From NCBI GenBank assembly GCA_001871115.1, contig MNUR01000032.1, positions 1 through 64,000 on the forward strand: DNA of 64,000 nt. Direction: 5' to 3'. The notes beneath the pieces are model-generated. The model ran no database searches, was not told the DNA's origin, and saw only the letters and a program-made list of their open reading frames with translations. Positions 51,862-60,064 of the stretch are shown here, one piece after another. Position 1 is the stretch's first letter. Each line of letters starts with the position of its first letter. The DNA is from Elusimicrobia bacterium CG1_02_56_21. GTDB taxonomy: Bacteria; Elusimicrobiota; Elusimicrobia; Elusimicrobiales; UBA9959. The position numbers and the translations under genes were made by a program.

Positions 51862-51901
51862 GGCCACGGTGTGGCCGAGCGCGTTTTGCGTTCCTGTCCC
51901 C
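51862..51901 (+). repeat. Dispersed repeat, partial copy C
   Basis: CACGGTGTG followed by GTTTTGCGTTCCTGTCCCC resembles the end of copy B (GCGGTGTG ... GTTTTTGCGTTCCGGTCCCC). The first hairpin blocks are missing. It lies between nrdD and nrdG. Confidence 0.5.
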
Positions 51902-51912
51902 TTGGCTTGAGC

Positions 51913-54900
51913 CTACTTTACCGCGTAAGCGCCTTCCACCATCTTGTAATATTCCACTTCTTTGCGGTGCACGGGCTTGCCGCGCTTGAACTCCAGTTCA
52001 TAGCGGTTCATGGTCCCGTTGTTCTTTACCAGCACCGTGGGTATAGGGTCCAGGGGGACGTTCCAGCGGGCGGCCGCCATGCGGGCGTCCTGCTTTGTAA
52101 GGTCGTAGAACTCCACGGGGATCTCTATGCCTTTTTCCTTGAGGGCCTTGGCAAGGCTGACCTTGGCTTCTTCGCACATTGCGCAGCCGGTCTTGCCGAA
52201 TACCATCACCTTCTTGGAAGAATCCTTCTCGTGCAGCCAGTTTACGTTGGGAGTGAAGCTGGCGTAATGCGGGGCCACGGCTTCGCGCGCTTTGCTTATT
52301 TCAAGCTGCGAATCGTTCCAGCCGCCGAGATTGGAGAAATAACCTACGATCTTTGTGCGCTTGGCCAGGTCTACGCTGCCGCATTTACCGCATTTCTCTT
52401 TGAAGCCGAAGTAGTTGGTGTGGCAGTTATTGCAGTGCGTGAATTCCGGGGACACGGTTATCTGGGAAGCGCGCGTATTGCGGTAAGCCTTCTCTATCAG
52501 GGTCCCTATGGACTCCGGCGGTATCTGGGACTCGCCGCAGTAAACGTGTATGATGGAACCGGACTCTATCATATCGTGGAACTTGGACTGAAGTTCTATG
52601 CGGTCTATGATAGAGACGTCGGCGCCCGGGTTGAGGTGTACCGAGTTGGTATAGTAAGGAGCCTTCTTCAGGTCGCCCTTCACCACTTTCTTCGCCTCGG
52701 GGAAGCGGGCCATATCGCCCTTGGCGAGCTTCTGGGTGGCCGACTCGGCGGGGGTCTCTTCCATCGTTATCTTCAGGCCGTGCTTGGCGCGCAGGGCGTT
52801 GATGGTCTGGTGCATGTGGTCGATAACCTGCAGGCCGGTCTCGTAGGCGTCGCGGCCCTCGTGCAGCTCTTTGCCGGTGAGGTACTGCACCACTTCGTTA
52901 AGGCCGATGATCCCCATGATATAGGTGGCCTTGTTCAGGTCCACGTAGGGCGTGCCGTCGTCGGAGGGGATACCGAGTGAGCGGAGCGGGCTGCCGTCGG
53001 TGTCCAGCAGGGTCTGGGTATAAGCCTTCTTCTGCAGATGCGCCTTAACCGCTAAGTCTATGGCCTTATCTATCTGCGCGAGCGTCCCTTTCAGGGTTTT
53101 TCCCTTGTAAGCCGCCTGCGGCAGGTTGATAGTGACGTTCTGGAAACCGGTAAACCGGATATTCTCCGGGTGCTTGAGAAGGTAAGGGTCCGTCACTTTC
53201 TCTTTAAGCCGGCAGCACTGGGCCAGGGTGGCCCCGGCGCCGTCGCGGTCGAACATGAAGTAGGTGGAGCCGTTTTTGGTGGCCAGCTTGCAGCCGTAAT
53301 CGTAAACTTCCCTCTCGTCCGGGTTCTCCAGGGCTTCCTTGCTTACGTGCAGGTCGCACTTGGGGAAAGCGAACTGTAGGCCGTACTTGTCGCCGTCCTC
53401 CCAGACCTTCATAAGCTCTATTGCGAATTCCTGCGCGGTCTTCACCATGCGGGGGTCGCCGTAGGTGATGAACTTGCGGCCGTCCCCGGGGTGAACAACA
53501 TCCCCGTTCCGGGAATCTCCGTCCACGCCGGTAAAGCGGGGGGCATCGTCGACCATCTCTATATTGCCGGAAGCGTCTTCCAGCATATATTTGCCGCCGG
53601 GGCCCATTGCGGGCACATTATGCATATACTGCGGGACGCCGGTATGCATATTGAAGTCTATGAACAAGGTCTGGCCGCCGCGGCTGAAGGCGTTCTGGCT
53701 GGCGGAGAAGATCAGGTTCTGCGCTATCTGGCGCATTTCTTTTCTGGACAGCTTGAAGAGCTCGCGCACTTCGCCGGTCTTTTTGAAGTAAGGGGCCGAA
53801 GTTCCGTCGGTATAGGAAACCGTTCCGGCCTCTATCATGGCCTCGAGGGTTTCTTTCTTCAGTTTAACGCTCTTGCCTTCCAGCTCGCCTTCCACCAGGA
53901 CTTCCGGGCAGTTGAGCATAGGGGCGTAAAGGATATTAAGGAAGCCGAAACCCAGCGCGCCTGCGTAGCGGCTCTGCATCGACGCGAGGAAGGTCTGGAT
54001 ATGACCGTTAAGCACCATGGCGGACTTGGCCGGATGGCTTTTATTCTGAAGATTGGAAACTATCTTGTTAAGACCGTATTTCTTTATGTATTCCACGGAG
54101 TGGCTGGAGCAATATACGCGCTGGGGATAGCCCAGGTCGTGTATATGAATGGTCCCGTTATTGTGGGCCTCGGATATCTCCTCGGAGAATACTTTGCGCA
54201 GGCTGTACTGCTTCAGGACGTATTCCGCTATTCCCAGGTTCACCGCTTCGGGATTATTCGAGGTAATATTGGAGTTTTCCTTGCTGTTGCCGATAACCAG
54301 GGATTCAATGGTGGAAAGGGGCATGGCCAGCGCGGAATTCTTGAGAGGGATACCCATCATGGAAAGATGCGCTTCGGAAATGCGGCGCAGGAACTGCGTG
54401 TCGAAGTTCTTGGTCCCGTATTTCTCGGACAGCTCATAGGCGTCGTTCTCTGTTTCTTTGGCTATCATTTCGGCCAGGTCGCGGGTAAGGAGGTATTCCT
54501 TCTCCAGGGCGGCCGCAAGCTTCTTGCGGTCGAAGGCCTCTATGGTCTCGTTGGTAATGGACTGCACGAGCAGCATCTGGTCGGTGATGTCGGCCTTGCC
54601 GGCTTTCTTTTTGACGGTCAGGCCGCTCTTGCGTACCCGCTGCCGGTCCAGGGAATAAGACTCGAATTTATCGGCGGTGCGGTCGAAACCTTTTTCGCGC
54701 AGGACCTCGACGCACATAGTGTTGCTGTCGTCGACGGTAGGGATCTTGGAACACATGGTGAAATTATTGTTAAGGCGGCGGGCCACTTCATTGGCGACGT
54801 CCACGGCCTTTTCCTCGTCACGGCCGCCCAGAGTATAGGCCGCCTTGTAAATAGCGCTCTTTATCTTCTCTATGTCGAAAGGAGTTATTTTACCTTCGCG

Positions 54901-54933
54901 CTTCTTGATCACTTTCGGAAAAAATTCATTCAT
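51913..54933 (-). CDS. nrdD: Anaerobic ribonucleoside-triphosphate reductase with a C-terminal glutaredoxin-like domain
   Basis: 1006 residues, ~250 more than a typical NrdD. Residues ~5-95 are an ATP-cone (VIKKREGKITPFDIEKIKSA) and a second cone-like region covers ~105-195. The barrel follows, with GHIQTFLASMQSRYAGALGF, FSRGGQTLFIDFN and TGFQNVTINLPQAAY. A four-Cys zinc site is at ~832-850 (CNNCHTN, CGKCG). The glycyl-radical loop is IVGYFSNLGGWN (~861). The final ~100 residues form a thioredoxin/glutaredoxin-like domain with active-site CAMC (~915) and a cis-Pro motif DPIPTVLVKNNG. It probably supplies electrons or redox control in cis. It lies 15 bases after nrdR. Confidence 0.95.
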   Translation of the reverse strand: MNEFFPKVIKKREGKITPFDIEKIKSAIYKAAYTLGGRDEEKAVDVANEVARRLNNNFTMCSKIPTVDDSNTMCVEVLREKGFDRTADKFESYSLDRQRVRKSGLTVKKKAGKADITDQMLLVQSITNETIEAFDRKKLAAALEKEYLLTRDLAEMIAKETENDAYELSEKYGTKNFDTQFLRRISEAHLSMMGIPLKNSALAMPLSTIESLVIGNSKENSNITSNNPEAVNLGIAEYVLKQYSLRKVFSEEISEAHNNGTIHIHDLGYPQRVYCSSHSVEYIKKYGLNKIVSNLQNKSHPAKSAMVLNGHIQTFLASMQSRYAGALGFGFLNILYAPMLNCPEVLVEGELEGKSVKLKKETLEAMIEAGTVSYTDGTSAPYFKKTGEVRELFKLSRKEMRQIAQNLIFSASQNAFSRGGQTLFIDFNMHTGVPQYMHNVPAMGPGGKYMLEDASGNIEMVDDAPRFTGVDGDSRNGDVVHPGDGRKFITYGDPRMVKTAQEFAIELMKVWEDGDKYGLQFAFPKCDLHVSKEALENPDEREVYDYGCKLATKNGSTYFMFDRDGAGATLAQCCRLKEKVTDPYLLKHPENIRFTGFQNVTINLPQAAYKGKTLKGTLAQIDKAIDLAVKAHLQKKAYTQTLLDTDGSPLRSLGIPSDDGTPYVDLNKATYIMGIIGLNEVVQYLTGKELHEGRDAYETGLQVIDHMHQTINALRAKHGLKITMEETPAESATQKLAKGDMARFPEAKKVVKGDLKKAPYYTNSVHLNPGADVSIIDRIELQSKFHDMIESGSIIHVYCGESQIPPESIGTLIEKAYRNTRASQITVSPEFTHCNNCHTNYFGFKEKCGKCGSVDLAKRTKIVGYFSNLGGWNDSQLEISKAREAVAPHYASFTPNVNWLHEKDSSKKVMVFGKTGCAMCEEAKVSLAKALKEKGIEIPVEFYDLTKQDARMAAARWNVPLDPIPTVLVKNNGTMNRYELEFKRGKPVHRKEVEYYKMVEGAYAVK

Positions 54934-54948
54934 TTCTTTGTTCCCCTG

Positions 54949-55398
54949 TTATTTTTTAATTGATTTGATTTCTTTTTCAAAATCGGTGACATCCTCGAAA
55001 TCCTTGTATATGGATGCGAACCGTATATACGCGACCTTGTCGAGCTTTTTGAGTTTCTTAGCCACGAGCTCCCCTATTACCCCGCTGGGGATCTCGCTTT
55101 TATCCTCGTTCCTCAAAGCAGTCTCGATATCCCTGCCTGCCTCCTCCATTTTCTCCATGCTGACTTCCCGCTTCTGGCAGGATTTTATAATGCCGCTCAT
55201 CAGTTTTACCGTGGAAAAGCCCTCACGCCGTCCGTCTTTTTTTATAACTACCAGCGGGTGCGCATCAATGCGCTCATAAGTGGTGAACCGCTTTGAGCAC
55301 TTTCCGCATTCTCGCCGGCGCCTTATTTCAAACGCTTCGGGTGTGTCGCGGCTATCGGTGACTTTGGTGTCTTCCGCACCGCAAAAAGGGCACTTCAT
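54949..55398 (-). CDS. nrdR: Transcriptional repressor NrdR
   Basis: 149 residues from ATG 55398 (MKCPFCGAEDTK) with AGGAGAA upstream; longer frames lack the zinc ribbon start. The N-terminal zinc ribbon has CPFC and CGKC, and the ATP-cone is at ~48-138 (VIKKDGRREGFSTVKLMSGI). NrdR reads ATP/dATP levels and represses ribonucleotide-reductase genes. It heads the nrdR-nrdD-nrdG-dut cluster. Two NrdR boxes lie just upstream, so it should repress its own operon. Confidence 0.97.
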   Translation of the reverse strand: MKCPFCGAEDTKVTDSRDTPEAFEIRRRRECGKCSKRFTTYERIDAHPLVVIKKDGRREGFSTVKLMSGIIKSCQKREVSMEKMEEAGRDIETALRNEDKSEIPSGVIGELVAKKLKKLDKVAYIRFASIYKDFEDVTDFEKEIKSIKK

Positions 55399-55477
55399 TA
55401 GTATTCTCCTGACTTGCGCGGGGCGAAAGGCCCCCTGAGACGGCGCCCTTGCTATACTATCCTCGGCAGCCGGCAAA

Positions 55478-55524
55478 CCACTATAAGTTGTGTCTTAAAC
55501 TTCCCCCACCACTATTAGTAGTAC
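55478..55524 (-). promoter_or_regulatory. Paired NrdR boxes in front of nrdR-nrdD
   Basis: Box 1 is CCACTATAAGTTGTGT (55478-55493) and box 2 is CCACTATTAGTAGTAC (55509-55524). They start 31 bp apart, three helical turns, as in known NrdR operators. A TATA-like -10 (TAGTATAGC on the minus strand, about 55451-55459) lies downstream toward nrdR. Confidence 0.8.
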
Positions 55525-55593
55525 CAAGACATTTTACACCATATAATGTTTTTAACGCAATTTTTTTCTTTTTTTCATAGGGAAAAATAATTG

Positions 55594-55790
55594 TTGACAT
55601 AAAAACACGGAATGTTTTAATTTTATAAACCCGGGAAAAAGAGGCGTTTTGGCGCCTGTCAAGGTAACTTAAATCACATGTGTCCGGGCGGCGGTTGATA
55701 ACCGCGGACGCGCGAGGTACAGTATATCGTGGCAGCTGCTCCCCGGGCATCATCTATATATTATCCCGGGGCCGTACTGCCAGACAAAAC
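55594..55790 (+). promoter_or_regulatory. Promoter and hairpin-rich leader of the pilin gene
   Basis: A perfect -35 TTGACA (55594-55599) is followed 18 bp later by TAATTT. The ~190-base leader has two perfect hairpins, GCGGTTGATAACCGC and CCCCGGG/CCCGGGG with a 17-base loop, just before the pilin. Such 5' hairpins may stabilise an abundant message. The 55399-55810 gap also contains the NrdR boxes. Confidence 0.55.
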
Positions 55791-55810
55791 GCGGTATAGG
55801 AGGTAGTATT

Positions 55811-56260
55811 ATGAAAAACCTGAGAAAGGGGTTCACCCTGATAGAGCTGATGATAGTGGTTGCGATCATAGGTATTCTGGCTGCGATAGCCATACCCAAG
55901 TTCGCGGACCTCATCAACAAGTCCAAGGAAGGCGCGACGAAAGGCGCTCTTTCCTCGGTGCGCAGCGCGGTACAGGTGTACTACGGCGACAATGAAGGCT
56001 GGTTTCCGGCCGACGACCTCGCCTGCATAACGGCCAATGCCAAGTACCTGAAGGAAATGCCCCTGGCCAAGCTGCCGGGCACCGGCCACGGAGATGTCGC
56101 CACAGTGGTGAACACCTACGCGGACGGAGGCGGCTGGTACTACGCTAACGACATAACCATCTCCACTACCTGGGGTAATTTTGTCGTCAGCTGTTCACAT
56201 GAGGACATAAAGGGCCGGGATCCTGCCGGTACCCAGTTCTCGCCCTGGTCGACCTTCTAA
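55811..56260 (+). CDS. pilA: Type IV pilin / pseudopilin
   Basis: 149 residues. Prepilin peptidase should cut after Gly 7 in [20 protein letters not shown], with the key Glu at position +5. The helix is followed by a short globular part with [19 protein letters not shown] and a C-terminal [10 protein letters not shown]. Only two Cys are present, which could form the usual disulfide loop. The family form with YYGDNEGW is one I associate with Elusimicrobiota. AGGAGGT precedes the ATG. It is a single-gene transcript between two strong hairpins. The only pilT in the window is a pseudogene. Confidence 0.95.
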   Translation: MKNLRKGFTLIELMIVVAIIGILAAIAIPKFADLINKSKEGATKGALSSVRSAVQVYYGDNEGWFPADDLACITANAKYLKEMPLAKLPGTGHGDVATVVNTYADGGGWYYANDITISTTWGNFVVSCSHEDIKGRDPAGTQFSPWSTF

Positions 56261-56280
56261 AAGGTCAGGAGGAAAAACAA

Positions 56281-56311
56281 AAAGACCCCGCGCCATAAGC
56301 GCGGGGTCTTT
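56281..56311. terminator. Bidirectional terminator between pilin and recG
   Basis: AAAGACCCCGCGC pairs perfectly over 13 bp with GCGCGGGGTCTTT. It can end both converging transcripts. Confidence 0.92.
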
Positions 56312-56327
56312 ATTTGTCTCTCCTTAG

Positions 56328-58403
56328 TTAAGAAAGGTCTATCAGGTTCCAGCGGGCGGCGTAGATCTCCTGCAATTTGCGCTTCAGGCCGGCGTTCTCT
56401 TTCTTGACCAGGTCCGGGTCGGCCGCCAGAACCAGCTCCCTGTCCTCTATAGCCTGCGCCAGGATATCCTTGTCCCGGGACATATCAGCCAGCTTAAAAT
56501 CCATATCACCGTGCTGGCGCACCCCCAGTATCTCCCCCGCTCCCCTTATATATATATCCTTTTCGCTCAGCTCGAAACCGCTGGAAGACTGCGCCATCGC
56601 CCTCAGCCGCTCCGGCGAATCCCCGGCGCGGGCATGCGCCACAAGCAGGCAGCGGGAATCCCACTTGCCGCGCCCCACCCTGCCCCTGAGCTGGTGCAGG
56701 CTGGCCAGGCCGAAGCGCTCGGCATTGTTTATGACCATCAGAGTGGCGTTAGGCACGTCAATACCCACCTCTATTACCTGAGTAGCCACCATGACATCGG
56801 TCCGCCCGGCCGCGAAATCCGCCATTACCTGTTTTTTAAGTTCGCCGGGCATGCGCCCGTGCAGCATGTCCACCCGCCGCCCCTTGAAAAACAGTTTAAG
56901 CCGCTCAAATTCCGCCTTTACGGACTTCATATCCGCGGCCTGAGTCTCCTCTATTACCGGGTAGACTATATAAACCTGCCGGCCTTTAGAAACCTCGTCC
57001 GCCGCGGCCTGGAAAGCTATATCTTCCGTGGATTCGGCGGTTTTAACCGGCTTGCGGCCCGGCGGCATTTCCCTTATTACCGAGAGGTCCAGGTCCCCGT
57101 ACAGGGCAAGAAATAGCGTCCGGGGGATAGGGGTTGCGGTCATTATAAGCATATCGGCCTTGTCGCCCTTGGCGCGCAAAGCCGCGCGCTGCCGCACCCC
57201 GAAACGGTGCTGCTCGTCCACAACCACCAGGCGAAGGCTATTGAATTTCACCCCCCCGCCTATAACCGAGTGAGTCCCTATCAAAATGTCTATCTTGCCC
57301 GAAGCCAGGTCGTCGAGGACCTTCTTTTTCTCAGCCGCTTTCAGGCGGCCCGTCAAAAGGGCGAACCTGACTCCCAGGCCTTTGAGAAATTTTTCAAAAG
57401 TGAGAAAATGCTGCTCGGCCAGTATTTCGGTCGGGGCGGCGAACACGCTCTGCCCCCCGTTCTCGGCCGCCAGAAGCATAGCGCTGAGCGCGACCACGGT
57501 TTTACCGGAACCCACATCCCCTTCCAGCAGGCGGGCCATAGGGGTGGCGGACTGCATATCGGCGAATATCTCGTTTATAGCGCGGGCCTGGCCGGCCGTA
57601 AAGCTGAAGCCCAGGTTCTCCCGGAAAGGCGTGAGCAGGCTCTTCTTTATTTCATAAGAGAATCCTTTGCGCACGCTGCGGGTCTGGCGCCTTTTTATGG
57701 CCCAGGCCAGAGCGAGCAGCAGCAGCTCCTCATAGATGAATCGGCGCCGGGCCTGGACCAGCTCAAAATTGTTCTCGGGGAAATGTATGGCCCTGGCCGC
57801 CAGGTCGCGGGCGGCCAGCCCCCGGCGCGCGGCCAGCCCGGCAGGCAGAAAATCACCCACGCCTTCGGCCCCGGCCTTTACCGCCTCGTAAACGGCTTCG
57901 CGCATAAATCTTGCGTTCAGGCCCCCCGTGAGAGGATACACGGGAACGATGCGGCCCACATGAATCCTGAGGGCGCGGATATCGTCATCAGGGTAATATT
58001 CGTCCGCTCTCAGCCGGCTGAGGAAAAGGGGGTCTTCGGGGGTTCCGGTTATCCAGACAGTGCGGCCCTCTTTCAGATCTTTTTTCAGCAGTGCGAATAC
58101 GTCGAAACGGGGATTATGCCGCTTAAAAAAACTGGCCTCGGCCTCTCCGTACCGCGTCTCTACTATGACCTTGAAAATGCGCAGGCGGCCCGAGGTATAA
58201 AGATCCCGCACTGTCTTTATCCTGCCCTTTATAACCGGAGAGGCCTCCAGGAGAGACGAAAGCTCCCTTTTGTCCCGCAGCCTGCGGTCTTCCCACTTAC
58301 GGGGGAAATAAAAAAGCAGGTCGTCGAGCGTCTCTATACCGAGGCGCCCGAACAGCTCCGCTTTTTTAGGGCCTACGCCTTTGAGGAATTGAATTGAAGT
58401 CAT
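56328..58403 (-). CDS. recG: ATP-dependent DNA helicase RecG
   Basis: 691 residues, full length. The wedge/OB part is at the N-terminus (FLKGVGPKKAELFGRLGI). The motor has Walker A GDVGSGKTVVALSA (~296), Walker B VVVDEQHRFGVRQR (~396), TATPIPRTL, and motif VI QLRGRVGRGKWDS. RecG remodels stalled forks and Holliday junctions. It faces the pilin gene. The 58404-59377 gap upstream holds the tandem RNA units. The gene context does not suggest a specialised role. Confidence 0.97.
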   Translation of the reverse strand: MTSIQFLKGVGPKKAELFGRLGIETLDDLLFYFPRKWEDRRLRDKRELSSLLEASPVIKGRIKTVRDLYTSGRLRIFKVIVETRYGEAEASFFKRHNPRFDVFALLKKDLKEGRTVWITGTPEDPLFLSRLRADEYYPDDDIRALRIHVGRIVPVYPLTGGLNARFMREAVYEAVKAGAEGVGDFLPAGLAARRGLAARDLAARAIHFPENNFELVQARRRFIYEELLLLALAWAIKRRQTRSVRKGFSYEIKKSLLTPFRENLGFSFTAGQARAINEIFADMQSATPMARLLEGDVGSGKTVVALSAMLLAAENGGQSVFAAPTEILAEQHFLTFEKFLKGLGVRFALLTGRLKAAEKKKVLDDLASGKIDILIGTHSVIGGGVKFNSLRLVVVDEQHRFGVRQRAALRAKGDKADMLIMTATPIPRTLFLALYGDLDLSVIREMPPGRKPVKTAESTEDIAFQAAADEVSKGRQVYIVYPVIEETQAADMKSVKAEFERLKLFFKGRRVDMLHGRMPGELKKQVMADFAAGRTDVMVATQVIEVGIDVPNATLMVINNAERFGLASLHQLRGRVGRGKWDSRCLLVAHARAGDSPERLRAMAQSSSGFELSEKDIYIRGAGEILGVRQHGDMDFKLADMSRDKDILAQAIEDRELVLAADPDLVKKENAGLKRKLQEIYAARWNLIDLS

Positions 58404-58601
58404 TTAAGAAACCGGAAATAGAGAATCGGGTCGCCGCCTGGCGCGGGCCTTTTGCCGCCCGCCGTTCCTCCGGGTCTATCTCCTCCTGGAATATTTTAGA
58501 AAATTAGCGGGGTCAGCGGGCGGAATATCGTCGGGAATCCCCGCTTTTATTTCTTGAAGTTGTTTTGAGCCGCAGTTGAGCGATTCCTGAACGGCCTTTG
58601 T

Positions 58602-58846
58602 TATACTTTAAGTGCAGGAGCAAGCTCTTTAAAAACAGGTCGTTTGCAGGATAAATCCGGAACGACACAACAGATCTCCAGCGCTGCACGGTGCGCCCCC
58701 CTAACCCAACCCCCAAGACTCGGGGCCTTCGGGCTCCGTGCTCTATGCATCTGCAGCGCTGGCTAATTTATAGCCCCGCCGGACAACAGCAACACTCCCC
58801 CATCAGGCTTTTGTAAGGCTAAAATACGGCAGGCGGGGCGCTTTTT
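58602..58846 (+). ncRNA. Tandem structured RNA unit 1 (unknown family)
   Basis: Extended -10 TGTTATACT (58599-58607) predicts a start near 58614. After a 5' hairpin (GTCGTT/AACGAC) comes the conserved module 58671-58770. It is closed by CCAGCGCTG/CAGCGCTGG, has an inner GCACGG/CCGTGC, a hairpin GGGGCC-UUCG-GGCUCC and a C-rich strand (CCCCCCTAACCCAACCCCC). Then GCCCCGCC (58773-58780) pairs with GGCGGGGC (58832-58839) around a 51-nt loop, followed by GCTTTTT. Length is about 233 nt. No protein frame of note. I cannot match it to 6S, tmRNA, RNase P or SRP RNA. Confidence 0.7.
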
Positions 58847-58888
58847 AACCAAAAAGCCAGTCTTGAACGTTTCTTGAACGCCTTTTGT

Positions 58889-59246
58889 TATAATTTTTAA
58901 GCAGTATAGTTCTTTACAAACAGATCCCCAGCGCTGTACGGTGCGCCCCCCTAACCCAAACCCCCAAGACTCGGGGCCTTCGGGCTCCGTGCTCTATGCA
59001 TCTGCAGCGCTGGCTTAATTTATCCCGAATCCTGCACCGCAGGTTCCCCGCGATAGCGGGGCGAGGACCAAGCGCTATGCGCGCCGCGTCCGAGAGGGTG
59101 TATATCGCGCTGGAAGCGGCCCCGCCATGCGGGGAAAAAGTTTCAACAGAAACTTTTCGATTAAAGCCCCGCCGGGCAGCATCAAATAAGTCTCCTTAGT
59201 AAGTCCAACCGCAAATCACCACGAATGTTCCGGCGGGGCGCTTTTT
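58889..59246 (+). ncRNA. Tandem structured RNA unit 2 (paralogue with insertion)
   Basis: The extended -10 TGTTATAAT (58886-58894) predicts a start near 58901. The module at 58921-59023 is ~96% identical to unit 1 (two substitutions, two one-base insertions). One substitution turns a G-C of the inner stem into G-U, so pairing is kept. A 141-nt insert (59024-59164) with several hairpins, including AAAAGTTTC/GAAACTTTT, separates it from the terminal stem GCCCCGCCGG (59166-59175)/CCGGCGGGGC (59230-59239). The 54-nt loop differs completely from unit 1 and contains CTCCTT, complementary to Shine-Dalgarno sequences. A T-run ends the unit. Confidence 0.7.
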
Positions 59247-59364
59247 GGCCCTGTATTTAAAAGTGCGGAGCAAACCTGCTATTCCGGCGGGATCCGGCCA
59301 TTCCACCCAGCCTCCCTTATGTCGCCCCCTTTCCCGGCGGCCCACTATTTACTGGAAAGTATTA

Positions 59365-59370
59365 TATAAT
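59365..59370 (+). promoter_or_regulatory. -10 box of the response-regulator operon, leaderless
   Basis: A perfect TATAAT ends seven bases before ATG 59378. The gap CACTTTT has no ribosome site, so the message should start at the codon. Confidence 0.6.
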
Positions 59371-59377
59371 CACTTTT

Positions 59378-60064
59378 ATGAAACAGCGAGCCCTCATTGC
59401 GGACGATGACGCGGACCTCCTGGCTATTCTAAAGCGCTACCTGGAGAACCACGGGCTCGAGACCGCGCTGGCCGCTGACGGCGTAAAAGCGCTGGCTCTT
59501 GCCTCCTCAACCAAGCCCGACATTATCATTACCGACGTGGACATGCCTCTCATGGACGGGTTTACCCTTTGCCGCAGGATAAAAGAATCCAAAACCCTCA
59601 GGGGCATCCCGCTCATAATCATGTCCGGCAAGAAAGTTTCCGAGGCGGATATGGTATCCGGCTACAATTTCGGCGCTGATGATTATGTGATAAAGCCTTT
59701 TTCCTATCCGCTGCTGATAGCAAAGATAAAAGCCGTAATCCGCCGCAGAGAAAAAAAGCCGCAAAAGCCGCCGGTTCTTAAAAAAGGCGGCCTTGAACTT
59801 AATCTTGAGGGCAGGACAGCCAAGCTTAAGGGAAAAGTGCTGAAACTTACCTCCAAGGAACTGGACCTGCTCGCCGCCCTGGTCTCAAATCCGGGACGCG
59901 TGCTCAGCTTGACCGGCCTGCTTGAATCCGTATGGGGGTATAACACCGCCGACTACAATAACCCGCACACCGTAGAAGTACATATCTCCAACCTGCGTAA
60001 AAAGACCGGGACTTTCTCTAAACGCATAATAGCCGTCCCCGGGCACGGCTATAAATTCGAATAA
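59378..60064 (+). CDS. OmpR/PhoB-type response regulator
   Basis: 228 residues. Receiver domain ~1-120: acidic pocket DDDAD near residue 9-11, phospho-Asp 53 (IITDVDMPLMDG), Thr/Ser in IIMSGK and Lys ~103 in VIKPFSYP. Effector domain ~130-228 is a winged helix (LTSKELDLLAALVSNPGRVLS, VEVHISNLRKKTG, VPGHGYKFE). It should bind DNA after phosphorylation. Its TAA overlaps the ATG of the next sensor gene by one base (TAATG), which links the two as a signalling pair. The promoter appears leaderless. Confidence 0.95.
   Translation: MKQRALIADDDADLLAILKRYLENHGLETALAADGVKALALASSTKPDIIITDVDMPLMDGFTLCRRIKESKTLRGIPLIIMSGKKVSEADMVSGYNFGADDYVIKPFSYPLLIAKIKAVIRRREKKPQKPPVLKKGGLELNLEGRTAKLKGKVLKLTSKELDLLAALVSNPGRVLSLTGLLESVWGYNTADYNNPHTVEVHISNLRKKTGTFSKRIIAVPGHGYKFE

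Noticed and set aside
53491-54963. Long open frame (about 490 codons) on the plus strand opposite nrdD
   Set aside because: It is antisense to a well-conserved gene, has no recognisable motif and no ribosome site. High GC makes such shadow frames common. The same applies to 49078-50406 opposite hss, 47780-48904 opposite the decarboxylase and 57207-58397 opposite recG.
55481-55753. Minus-strand frame of 90 codons upstream of nrdR
   Set aside because: It covers the NrdR operator and the pilin promoter, has no conserved sequence and no ribosome site.
58671-59023. CRISPR-like pair of ~100-bp direct repeats
   Set aside because: Only two copies, far longer than CRISPR repeats, with promoters and terminators between them and no cas gene.
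58600-59246. 6S RNA, tmRNA, RNase P RNA or SRP RNA
   Set aside because: No tRNA-like ends or tag frame, no RNase P core sequences, no SRP tetraloop, and no long central bubble hairpin. Two tandem paralogues would also be odd for these.
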